Positions 1 to 5,185 of a stretch of 5,185 bases of DNA are shown here, piece by piece. Made by a program: the position numbers and the translations under genes. A model generated the notes under the pieces. The model ran no database searches. It saw only the letters and a program-made list of their open reading frames with translations, and was not told where the DNA came from. Location: positions 1 through 5,185 of the forward strand of contig JANQKO010000434.1 of NCBI GenBank assembly GCA_028281075.1. The letters run 5' to 3'. Numbering within the stretch: the first letter of the stretch is position 1; each line of letters opens with the position of its first letter. Source of the stretch: Alphaproteobacteria bacterium. GTDB taxonomy: Bacteria; Pseudomonadota; Alphaproteobacteria; GCA-2731375.

Positions 1-679
1 TCAGCATCGGGATGCCGATCACCTCGGCGGCGACGTCCATGTCGCGGATCGCCATCCAGGAGCGGCCGATCTCGCTGCGCACCAGGTTCTTCATCAGCAA
101 AGCCAGCACGACGACGAAGGCGAGCGTGAAGACGTAGCGGGCCTCGGCGCTGACGATGGGAAAACCGAGGATCGACATCTTCGGCGCCGAGATCACGCCG
201 GAGGAGGAATAGTTGGTGAACCAGCCGAAATGCGTGATCGTCCATTCGATGAAGAAATGCGCCGCCAGCGTGGTGACGGCGAGATAGAAGCCCTTGATGC
301 GCAGGCTGGGCAGGCCGAAGGCGCTGCCGACGATGGCGGTGACGATGCCCGAGAGGATGAAGACCAGGATGATCGGCATCCAGGGCGCGGCGATGGCGAT
401 CTTGTAGGCGGCGAAGGCACCGACGGCCATGAAGGCCGCGGTGCCGAGCGAGATCAGCCCGCAATAGCCCAACAGGATGTTCAGGCCCATGGCCGCGATC
501 GACAGGATCAGGAACGGGATGATCACCGAATGCAGCAGGTATTCGCTGGCGAAGATCGGCACGGCGACGAAGGCCAGCGCCAGAAAGCCATAGATGAACC
601 AGCGGTCCTGGTTGATCGGAAAGATCGCCTCGTCGGCGCCGTAGGAGGTTTTGAACTGGCCGGCCTCGCGGTAGATCAT
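1..679 (-). CDS. livM: LivM-type ABC transporter permease, HAAT family (partial, C-terminus outside window)
   Basis: Inner-membrane permease that pairs with LivH to form the channel of a branched-chain amino acid-type (HAAT) ABC importer. Read from the ATG at 679 leftward, 226 residues are visible before the sequence runs out at base 1; a full LivM is usually well over 300 residues, so roughly a third is missing. Visible family landmarks are the glycine-rich segment GYCGLISLGTAAFM (about 71-84), GLPSLRIKGFYLAVTTLA (122-139), and the cytoplasmic coupling loop SEIGRSWMAIRDMDVAAEV (202-220) that contacts the ATPase. About six hydrophobic spans are visible (near 28-45, 50-70, 75-98, 102-120, 128-147 and 180-197) after a hydrophilic N-terminus of about 26 residues. 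The start lies 4 bases after the livH stop, with AGGG (692-689) nine bases upstream, so translation is probably coupled. The family call is firm. The substrate is not known: the gene symbol is by family, not proven amino acid specificity. Confidence 0.93.
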   Translation of the reverse strand, partial: MIYREAGQFKTSYGADEAIFPINQDRWFIYGFLALAFVAVPIFASEYLLHSVIIPFLILSIAAMGLNILLGYCGLISLGTAAFMAVGAFAAYKIAIAAPWMPIILVFILSGIVTAIVGSAFGLPSLRIKGFYLAVTTLAAHFFIEWTITHFGWFTNYSSSGVISAPKMSILGFPIVSAEARYVFTLAFVVVLALLMKNLVRSEIGRSWMAIRDMDVAAEVIGIPML

Positions 680-683
680 CTGC

Positions 684-1625
684 TCAGACCCTGTCGATAA
701 TCTTTTCGCCGAACAGCCCCTGCGGCCGGAACAGCAGGAAGACCGTGGCCAGCATGTAGGGGAACCAGTTCTCGATGGCGCCGCCGAAATAGGAGCCGAT
801 GAAGACCTCGGCGAACTTTTCCGACGCGCCGACGATCAGGCCGCCGACGATGGCGCCGGTGATCGAATCGAGGCCGCCGATGATCAGCACCGGCAGCGCC
901 TTCAGCGCCAGCAGCGACAGGCTGAACTGCACGCCCAGCTTGGCGCCCCAGAGCATGCCGGCGACCAGCGCGATGATGCCGGCCGCGGCCCAGGTGATGG
1001 CCCAGATATGCTGCAGCGGAATGCCGACCGACATCGCCGCCTGGTGGTCGTCCGACACCGCCCGCAGCGCCCGGCCGACCCGGGTCTTGTTGAAGAACAG
1101 CGCGATGCCGGCCACCAGCACGCCGGCGATGACGGCGGCAATGATCTCGAAATAGCTGAGATAGAGCCCGGTCGCCTCGCCCAGTTCCTGCCAGGGCTCG
1201 TCGGGGATCTTCAGGTCGAGGGGATGCACCTGCGAGCCCCAGAGCGTCTGGGCGAAGCCCTCCGTGAAGAAGGTGAGGCCGATCGTGGCCATGAACAGGA
1301 TGATCAGCGGCTGGTTGACCAGCGGCCGCAGCACGATCCGTTCGACGGCGATGCCGTAGGCGATCATGCCGGCAAGCGCCGCCAGCAGGCAGAGCACGAA
1401 GGCCAGGCCCCAGTTCCAGCCGGCGCCCAGCGCCATCTCCAGCAGGCTGACGAAGGTCAGCGCCGCGAACAGCACGAAGGCGCCCTGGGCGAAATTGAAG
1501 ATGCCCGAGGCCTTGAAGATGAGCGCGAAGCCGAGCGCCACCAGCGAATACATGATGCCGGAGAGCAATCCGCTGGTGATGACTTCGATCGCGAAGATCG
1601 GGTCGGTGAAAATCACGTCAAGCAT
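684..1625 (-). CDS. livH: LivH-type ABC transporter permease, HAAT family
   Basis: Inner-membrane permease, partner of LivM, in a branched-chain amino acid-type ABC importer. It is complete at 313 residues, normal for LivH. The sequence shows about eight hydrophobic spans, the N-terminal family block SGIMYSLVALGFALIFKASG with FNFAQG (43-48; the equivalent of the usual NFAHG/NFAQG), the cytoplasmic coupling loop TRVGRALRAVSDDHQAAMSV (181-200), the block LKALPVLIIGGLDSITGAIV (241-260), and the typical C-terminal RPQGLFGE (300-307). The ATG at 1625 is preceded by GGAG (1639-1636) with a 10-base spacer. It sits 44 bases after livG, the widest gap in the operon, and 4 bases before livM. No frameshift or missing block is seen. 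As for its neighbours, family membership is clear, but the transported compound could be an organic acid rather than an amino acid, given the acyl-CoA synthetase leading the operon. Confidence 0.95.
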   Translation of the reverse strand: MLDVIFTDPIFAIEVITSGLLSGIMYSLVALGFALIFKASGIFNFAQGAFVLFAALTFVSLLEMALGAGWNWGLAFVLCLLAALAGMIAYGIAVERIVLRPLVNQPLIILFMATIGLTFFTEGFAQTLWGSQVHPLDLKIPDEPWQELGEATGLYLSYFEIIAAVIAGVLVAGIALFFNKTRVGRALRAVSDDHQAAMSVGIPLQHIWAITWAAAGIIALVAGMLWGAKLGVQFSLSLLALKALPVLIIGGLDSITGAIVGGLIVGASEKFAEVFIGSYFGGAIENWFPYMLATVFLLFRPQGLFGEKIIDRV

Positions 1626-1669
1626 GGGCGATCGGCTCCGGGCGTTGCGGTTCCGGTGTCACGACGGCG

Positions 1670-2503
1670 TCAGTGGCTGACGCCGAGATAGGCGGCGATG
1701 ACATCAGGGTCGTTGCGGACCACGTCGGGCGGTCCGTCGGCGATCTTGCGGCCATAGTCGAGCACCGCGACATGGTCGGACAGGTCCATGACCACGCCCA
1801 TGTCGTGCTCGATCAGCGCGATCGTGGTGCCGAACTCGTCGTTGGTGTCGAGGACGAACCGGCACATGTCCTCCTTTTCCTCCAGGTTCATGCCGGCCAT
1901 GGGCTCGTCCAGCAGCAGCAGGTCCGGTTCGGCGGCGAGCGCCCGGCCCAGCTCGACACGTTTCTGCAGCCCGTAGGGCAGCCGGCCGACCGGCGTCTTG
2001 CGGATCGCCTCGATCTCGAGGAAGTCGATGATGTGCTCGACGAACTCGCGGTGGCGCAGCTCTTCCTTCCTGGCCGGCCCCCACCAGAGCGCCTGCAGCA
2101 GGAAGTTCGAGCGCATTTTCAGGTTCCTGCCGGTCATGATGTTGTCGAGCGTGGTCATGCCGCGGAACAGCGCCACGTTCTGGAAGGTCCGCGCGATGCC
2201 CTGGGCCGCCGCCTCGTGCGGCTTCATCTGGCTGCGGGTCTGGCCCTTGAAGGTGATGCGGCCCTTCTGCGGGTGATAGACGCCGTTGATGCAGTTCAGA
2301 AGCGAGGTCTTGCCGGCGCCGTTCGGGCCGATGATCGAGAAGATCCTGCCCTTCGGGATGGCGACGCTGACGTCGGTCAGCGCCTGCACGGCGCCAAACG
2401 ACAGGCTGATATGCTCGACGTTGAGCAGGATCTCGCCCTCGGTGGTGACGGGCACGGTGCCGGCGGCGGCCGGCGCGGCGGAAGCGGCGGCGATGTCGGT
2501 CAT
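1670..2503 (-). CDS. livG: LivG-type ABC transporter ATP-binding protein
   Basis: Cytoplasmic ATPase that powers the LivH/LivM importer; 277 residues. Visible nucleotide-binding elements are Walker A GPNGAGKT (59-66), the Q-loop in RTFQNVALF (105-113, Gln108), the signature region LPYGLQKRVELGRAL (175-189), Walker B LLLLDEP (195-201, catalytic Glu200), the D-loop region AGMN (203-206) and the H-loop in IEHDMG (His233). The segment between Q-loop and signature (about 120-170) is long, as is usual in LivG compared with LivF, and the C-terminus ends AYLGVSH, like the family's AYLG motif. The first 23 residues are Ala-rich and lie outside the conserved fold. The next Met is residue 93, so ATG 2503 is preferred, although a GTG at residue 17 is possible. 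The start is 5 bases after the acyl-CoA synthetase stop, with only a weak GGGCGG (2519-2514) upstream, which suggests translational coupling. The ABC signature deviates from LSGGQ (see findings). Confidence 0.95.
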   Translation of the reverse strand: MTDIAAASAAPAAAGTVPVTTEGEILLNVEHISLSFGAVQALTDVSVAIPKGRIFSIIGPNGAGKTSLLNCINGVYHPQKGRITFKGQTRSQMKPHEAAAQGIARTFQNVALFRGMTTLDNIMTGRNLKMRSNFLLQALWWGPARKEELRHREFVEHIIDFLEIEAIRKTPVGRLPYGLQKRVELGRALAAEPDLLLLDEPMAGMNLEEKEDMCRFVLDTNDEFGTTIALIEHDMGVVMDLSDHVAVLDYGRKIADGPPDVVRNDPDVIAAYLGVSH

Positions 2504-2508
2504 GGCCG

Positions 2509-4482
2509 TCAGGCCGCCCGGGCCGAGGGTTCGCCGCCGGCGCCGTAGGTCGCGGCCGGCGAGATGTCGAGGTCGGCCCGCATGGTGCCGGTGCGGCCGT
2601 CCTCGAAGGTGACCTGGGTCTCGACCGAGACGTTGCCGGCATCGGAATAGAGCGCGTCGATCATCGGCTTGTAGCGCTCGGCGATGATGCGGCGGCGGAC
2701 CTTGCGGGTGCGGGTCAGCTCGCCGTCGTCGGCGTCGAGCTCCTTGTGCAGCACCAGGAAGCGGCGGATCTGCGAGCCGGCGAGCGCCGAATCCCCCGCC
2801 AGCGCCGCGTTGACCTGCTCGATGCAGCCTCTGACCAGATCGTAGACCTCGGCCCGCGAGGCGAGGTCGGTGTAGTTGGTATAGGAAATGCCGCGCTTCT
2901 CGGCCCAGTTGCTGACCGCTTCCAGGTCGATGTTGACGAAGGCGGTGGCATAGTCGCGGTCAACGCCGTGCGCCACCGCCTCCTTCACGTAGGGGAAGAA
3001 CTTCAGCTTGTTCTCGATGTATTGCGGCGCGAACAGGGTGCCGTCGTTCAGGCGGCCGACGTCCTTGGCCCGGTCGATGACCTTCAGATGGCCGTCGTCG
3101 TCGATGATGCCGGCATCGCCGGTATGCACCCAGCCCTCGTCGTCCAGCGTCTCGCGGGTGGCCTCGTCGTTCTTGAAATAGCCGACGAAGGCGCCCGGAC
3201 TCTTGTAGATCACCTCGCCCTCGTCGGTGATGCGCACGTCGACGCCGGGCGCCGGCGGACCCACCGTGTCAGGCTTCACGCCGCCGTTGCGCTGAATGCA
3301 GACATAGGCCGAGGACTCGGTCTGGCCGTAGAGCTGCTTCAGGTTGATGCCCATCGAGCGGTAGAAGCTGAACACGTCCTCGCCCAGCGGCGCGCCGCCG
3401 GTATAGGCGATGCGCATGCGGCTGAGGCCGAGATTGTTCTTCAGCGGTCCGTAGATCAGCAGCTCGCCGAGCGCGTAGAGCAGCCGGTCGCCGGCCGAGA
3501 CCGGCCTGCCGTCGAGGATCGCCGGCCCGCAGCGCCTGGCGACCCCGGTGAAGTAGCGGTAGAGCCGCTGCTTGACGCGGCTGGCGTCCTCCATGCGGAT
3601 CTGGATCTGGGTCAGGAAGCCCTCGAAGATGGCCGGCGGGGCGATGAACGAGGTCGGCCCGATATCGCGCAGGTCCATCATCACGGTGTCGCTGCTCTCG
3701 GGGCAGTTCACGGTGAAGCCGGCGACATGGTGCTGGCCGTAGGAAAAGAAGTGATCGCCGACCCAGGCCAACGGCAGATAGGCCAGGATCTCTTCCCGCT
3801 CGGTCAGCCCCTCCATCTCGACCGCCAGCCGGCACGAGGTGGTCAGGTTGTCGAAGCTGAGCATCACGCCCTTGGGATTGCCGGTGGTGCCCGAGGTATA
3901 GGCGATGATGGCGACGTCGCCGCCCTTGCCCTTGGCGACCTCGCCCTCGAAGAAACCAGCATGCCGGCGGTCGTGGTCGCGGCCCCGGTCCTGCACGTCG
4001 TCAAGCGCATGAAGGAACGGCTGCCGGTAGTGCCGCATGCCGCGCCTGTCCTTGTGGATCACGGTCTCCAGCACCGGCAGGCGGTCCATGACGCTCAGCA
4101 CCTTGTCGACCTGCTCCTGGTCCTCGCAGATCGCCATCCGCACCTCGGCATGCTCGAGCACGTAGGCCATCTCGTCGGCGACGGAATCGGCGTAGAGCGG
4201 CACCGGCACGCCACCGATGCACTGGATGGCGTCGAACGACCAGTAGAGCTGCGGGCGGTTCTGACCGATGATCGCGATTCTGTCGCCGCGGCCCACGCCG
4301 AGCGCCGCCAGGCCACAGGCAAAGGCCCGGATTTCGGCCGACATCTCGGCCCAGGTCCAGGATTGCCAGATGCCATAGTCCTTTTCCCGGAACGCCGGCC
4401 GGTCGCCGAAGGTCACGGCGTTGCGCAGCAGCAGTTTCGGAAAGGTGTCGTGCGCCCGTAGCGACGCCTGCACATCCGACAT
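2509..4482 (-). CDS. AMP-forming long-chain acyl-CoA synthetase family protein (AMP-binding)
   Basis: Predicted to activate a carboxylic acid with ATP and CoA to acyl-CoA through an acyl-adenylate, in the cytoplasm or at the inner face of the membrane. It has 657 residues, the size of long-chain (FadD/ACSL/ACSBG-like) synthetases. Adenylate-forming motifs, in order: P-loop YTSGTTGNPKGV (195-206), AYTGGAPLG (359-367), YGQTES (385-390), GWVHTGD (450-456), the hinge region starting at DRAKD (470-474) and continuing to APQYIEN (485-491), and a C-terminal GELTRTRKVRR (587-597) whose Lys594 matches the conserved adenylation lysine. A tail of about 60 residues follows. The reading frame is open up to an ATG at 4584, but I chose ATG 4482: GGGAGG (4500-4495) lies 12 bases upstream, conserved-looking sequence begins just after it (DTFPKLLLRNA), and the extra 34 residues are Arg-rich and unlike the family. 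It is the first gene of the operon with livG, livH and livM. Acyl substrate (fatty, aromatic or dicarboxylic) cannot be read from the sequence. Confidence 0.93.
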   Translation of the reverse strand: MSDVQASLRAHDTFPKLLLRNAVTFGDRPAFREKDYGIWQSWTWAEMSAEIRAFACGLAALGVGRGDRIAIIGQNRPQLYWSFDAIQCIGGVPVPLYADSVADEMAYVLEHAEVRMAICEDQEQVDKVLSVMDRLPVLETVIHKDRRGMRHYRQPFLHALDDVQDRGRDHDRRHAGFFEGEVAKGKGGDVAIIAYTSGTTGNPKGVMLSFDNLTTSCRLAVEMEGLTEREEILAYLPLAWVGDHFFSYGQHHVAGFTVNCPESSDTVMMDLRDIGPTSFIAPPAIFEGFLTQIQIRMEDASRVKQRLYRYFTGVARRCGPAILDGRPVSAGDRLLYALGELLIYGPLKNNLGLSRMRIAYTGGAPLGEDVFSFYRSMGINLKQLYGQTESSAYVCIQRNGGVKPDTVGPPAPGVDVRITDEGEVIYKSPGAFVGYFKNDEATRETLDDEGWVHTGDAGIIDDDGHLKVIDRAKDVGRLNDGTLFAPQYIENKLKFFPYVKEAVAHGVDRDYATAFVNIDLEAVSNWAEKRGISYTNYTDLASRAEVYDLVRGCIEQVNAALAGDSALAGSQIRRFLVLHKELDADDGELTRTRKVRRRIIAERYKPMIDALYSDAGNVSVETQVTFEDGRTGTMRADLDISPAATYGAGGEPSARAA

Positions 4483-4494
4483 CGGCAGACCATG

Positions 4495-4500
4495 CCTCCC
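4495..4500 (-). promoter_or_regulatory. Ribosome binding site deciding the acyl-CoA synthetase start
   Basis: GGGAGG on the minus strand, 12 bases upstream of the ATG at 4482. It is the only strong Shine-Dalgarno-like sequence near the candidate starts. The spacing is a little long, but it sits far inside the 4584 version of the reading frame, which argues for the shorter protein. An ATG at 4493 lies between, but in another frame. Confidence 0.6.
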
Positions 4501-4652
4501 AGTCCCTCGGACCGCCATCCAGCGGACGGCCCGCGCCTTGGACCGCCGCCCGGGACCGTTTTCGGTCTCTCGGCGCGCCGGCAAGCCGGTGTTCTATCGG
4601 CCCTTATGCGGGCTCTTCACCGCCCAGCCTCCGAGGCGGCAAACCGAAGCTA

Positions 4653-4681
4653 GTTAAAATAACCGGCCTTCGCCGGTCAAG
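4653..4681 (-). promoter_or_regulatory. Candidate promoter of the acyl-CoA synthetase-liv operon
   Basis: On the minus strand CTTGAC (4681-4676) matches the alphaproteobacterial housekeeping -35 consensus exactly. It is followed after 17 bases by TTTAAC (4658-4653), a -10 with 4 of 6 matches to TATAAT, located in the AT-richest patch of the region. Transcription would start near 4646 and give a leader of roughly 165 bases. The perfect inverted repeat 4662-4677 falls in the spacer and on the edge of the -35, where a repressor would act. The -10 is poor, so this stays a candidate. Confidence 0.35.
4662..4677. repeat. Inverted repeat ACCGGC-CTTC-GCCGGT, possible operator or hairpin
   Basis: A perfect 6-bp inverted repeat with a 4-base loop. 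On the minus strand it is followed directly by TTATTTTAA, so a transcript coming from further right would form a short GC hairpin with a U-rich tail resembling a weak intrinsic terminator. It also overlaps the candidate promoter 4681-4653. It can therefore be read as an operator or as a hairpin; the sequence alone does not decide. Confidence 0.4.
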
Positions 4682-4760
4682 CGCATCAGTTTGCCGTGAT
4701 TGCGCGCGTGATGCCACGGCCGGCCGGCGCCGGGACCGGTATCGCCCCGCGATTCGAGCC

Positions 4761-4778
4761 GAAATCGGCATCGATTTC
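4761..4778. promoter_or_regulatory. Inverted repeat GAAATCG-GCAT-CGATTTC, candidate regulator-binding site
   Basis: A perfect 7-bp inverted repeat with a 4-base spacer, 18 bp overall, in the acnA half of the divergent region, about 117 bases before the acnA ATG. The AT-containing arms in a GC-rich background make chance symmetry less likely than for the other repeats here. A further CGATTC-like half-site lies 22 bases upstream (4750-4755 against 4772-4777), about two helical turns away. It does not match FnrN/FixK, Irr or PsrA consensus sites as I recall them. Which regulator binds is unknown. Confidence 0.4.
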
Positions 4779-4845
4779 CGGGCGGTTTCACGTTATCTAA
4801 GCGCGGAAGGGTTCATTTGCTGGGATCGCGACGGACGCCATCGCC

Positions 4846-4851
4846 CTATAA
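4846..4851 (+). promoter_or_regulatory. Possible -10 element for acnA
   Basis: CTATAA, overlapping TATAAC (4847-4852, 5 of 6 matches to TATAAT), lies 44 bases before the acnA ATG and would give a leader of about 35-40 bases. No good -35 is found 16-18 bases upstream (the DNA there is around GGATCG), so the promoter may need an activator, or the true one lies elsewhere in the region. Confidence 0.25.
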
Positions 4852-4882
4852 CGCGCGCCCGATCAGCGACCACCATAATCCG

Positions 4883-4888
4883 AAGGGG
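4883..4888 (+). promoter_or_regulatory. Ribosome binding site of acnA
   Basis: AAGGGG with a 6-base spacer to the ATG at 4895. Together with the conserved N-terminal sequence that follows, it fixes the start of acnA. Confidence 0.7.
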
Positions 4889-4894
4889 ATTGCC

Positions 4895-5185
4895 ATGGCA
4901 GCCGTTGGCACCGACAGCCTCAAGACACGCCGCACGCTCACCGTCGGCGGTCGCGACTACGACTATTTCAGCCTGCCCGCCGCCGCCGACGCCGGCCTGG
5001 GCGACGTCAGCCGGCTGCCGTTCTCGCTGAAGGTGCTGCTGGAGACCCTGCGGCGCTACGAGGACGGCCGCAGCGTCACCGTGGACGACGTCAAAGCCGT
5101 TGCCGCCTGGCTGCAGGACCGCCGCTCGGACCGAGAGACCGCCTATCGACCGGCCCGGGTGCTGATGCAGGACTTTACCGGCGTG
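4895..5185 (+). CDS. acnA: Aconitate hydratase AcnA (partial, N-terminal 97 residues)
   Basis: Aconitase interconverts citrate and isocitrate through cis-aconitate in the TCA and glyoxylate cycles, in the cytoplasm, using a 4Fe-4S cluster. Only the first 97 of roughly 890-900 residues are in the window; the frame is open to the last base. The identification rests on N-terminal blocks typical of the AcnA/IRP1 type: KTRRTLTVGGRDYDYFSL (10-27), GLGDVSRLPFSLKVLLE (34-50), a VDDVKAVAAWL segment (63-73) and YRPARVLMQDFTGV (84-97). The cluster-binding cysteines and most catalytic residues lie beyond the window. The ATG at 4895 has a good ribosome binding site. It is transcribed away from the acyl-CoA synthetase operon across a shared regulatory region. 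AcnA rather than AcnB or 2-methylcitrate dehydratase AcnD is favoured by the PARVLMQDFTGV and LPFSLKVLLE blocks; AcnD shares some of this N-terminus, but the general alphaproteobacterial aconitase is the better match. Confidence 0.93.
   Translation, partial: MAAVGTDSLKTRRTLTVGGRDYDYFSLPAAADAGLGDVSRLPFSLKVLLETLRRYEDGRSVTVDDVKAVAAWLQDRRSDRETAYRPARVLMQDFTGV

Larger units (their letters stand above)
4483..4894. other. Divergent intergenic region between the acyl-CoA synthetase operon and acnA
   Basis: This stretch of about 410 bases must contain the promoters for both divergent transcription units. I see no convincing gene in it: the frames that cross it are short, Arg/Pro-rich, or extensions of the neighbouring genes. 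The AT-richest spot is 4651-4662, inside otherwise GC-rich DNA. It holds several symmetrical elements: CCGGC-AA-GCCGG (4578-4589), GCCTC-C-GAGGC (4627-4637), ACCGGC-CTTC-GCCGGT (4662-4677), GCCGTG-N16-CACGGC (4693-4720), CCGGCGCCGG (4724-4733) and GAAATCG-GCAT-CGATTTC (4761-4778). In such GC-rich DNA the repeats made only of G and C are weak evidence; the last, with its AT-rich arms, is the most noteworthy. No tRNA, small-RNA or riboswitch fold was recognised. Confidence 0.7.

Noticed and set aside
230..700. Plus-strand 156-residue frame and minus-strand frame 193-420 over livM
   Set aside because: The true gene here is the partial livM running off the left edge; these frames are repetitive Asp/Arg- or Ser/Pro-rich translations typical of shadows.
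1626..1669. The 44-base gap between livG and livH as a terminator or internal promoter
   Set aside because: No hairpin with a T-run and no -10/-35-like pair; only a GGAG ribosome binding site for livH is seen.
1008..1691. Plus-strand 227-residue frame opposite livH
   Set aside because: Shadow of livH; highly charged composition rich in Gln, Arg and His with no domain.
1673..2548. Open frames opposite livG (291 residues, plus strand) and in another minus frame (1704-2642)
   Set aside because: Both overlap the complete LivG with intact ATPase motifs; their translations are Arg/Ala/Asp-rich shadows without family features.
2746..4461. A 571-residue open frame on the plus strand opposite the acyl-CoA synthetase
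   Set aside because: It is the antisense shadow of a strongly conserved gene in GC-rich DNA: composition is His/Asp/Arg/Val-rich and low in complexity, with no recognisable domain, while the minus strand has all adenylate-forming motifs.
4600..4613. GCCC-TTATGC-GGGC hairpin as a terminator
   Set aside because: The stem is only 4 bp with no T-run on either strand, and no gene ends nearby.
4421..4657. Small plus-strand frame (78 residues) crossing from the acyl-CoA synthetase into the intergenic region
   Set aside because: It starts inside the opposite gene, I found no clear ribosome binding site for it, and the peptide is Arg/Pro-rich without features.

Overview
The window comes from a GC-rich bacterium, most likely an alphaproteobacterium (Rhodospirillales-like is my best guess, from the style of the aconitase N-terminus and of the acyl-CoA synthetase/transporter cluster; this is recall, not a search). 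Protein-coding sequence fills nearly everything except one divergent intergenic region of about 410 bp (4483-4894). No RNA genes, mobile elements, CRISPR arrays or integration scars are visible.

Layout: positions 1-4482 hold four tightly packed minus-strand genes, transcribed from right to left. They are an AMP-forming long-chain acyl-CoA synthetase family protein (4482-2509), a LivG-type ABC ATPase (2503-1670), a LivH-type permease (1625-684) and a LivM-type permease (679 to beyond base 1, its C-terminus cut off). The gaps of 5, 44 and 4 bases indicate one operon. To the right, on the plus strand, starts aconitate hydratase AcnA (4895 onward, first 97 residues only).

How they work together: LivG, LivH and LivM are one ATPase and the two membrane subunits of a HAAT-family importer. 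The usual second ATPase (LivF) and periplasmic binding protein are not in the window and probably lie beyond base 1. Because an acyl-CoA synthetase is the first gene of the operon, the imported substrate may be an organic acid (fatty, dicarboxylic or aromatic) that is activated with CoA after uptake, rather than a branched-chain amino acid. The divergent acnA would feed citrate into the TCA or glyoxylate cycle, which fits acetyl-CoA supply from acid catabolism, but shared regulation is only inferred.

The least explained part is the divergent intergenic region. It carries several perfect inverted repeats (notably 4761-4778 and 4662-4677) and a direct hexamer repeat, plausible as operators or promoter elements. 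I see no undescribed multi-gene system here; the window is mostly a recognisable catabolic/transport locus.
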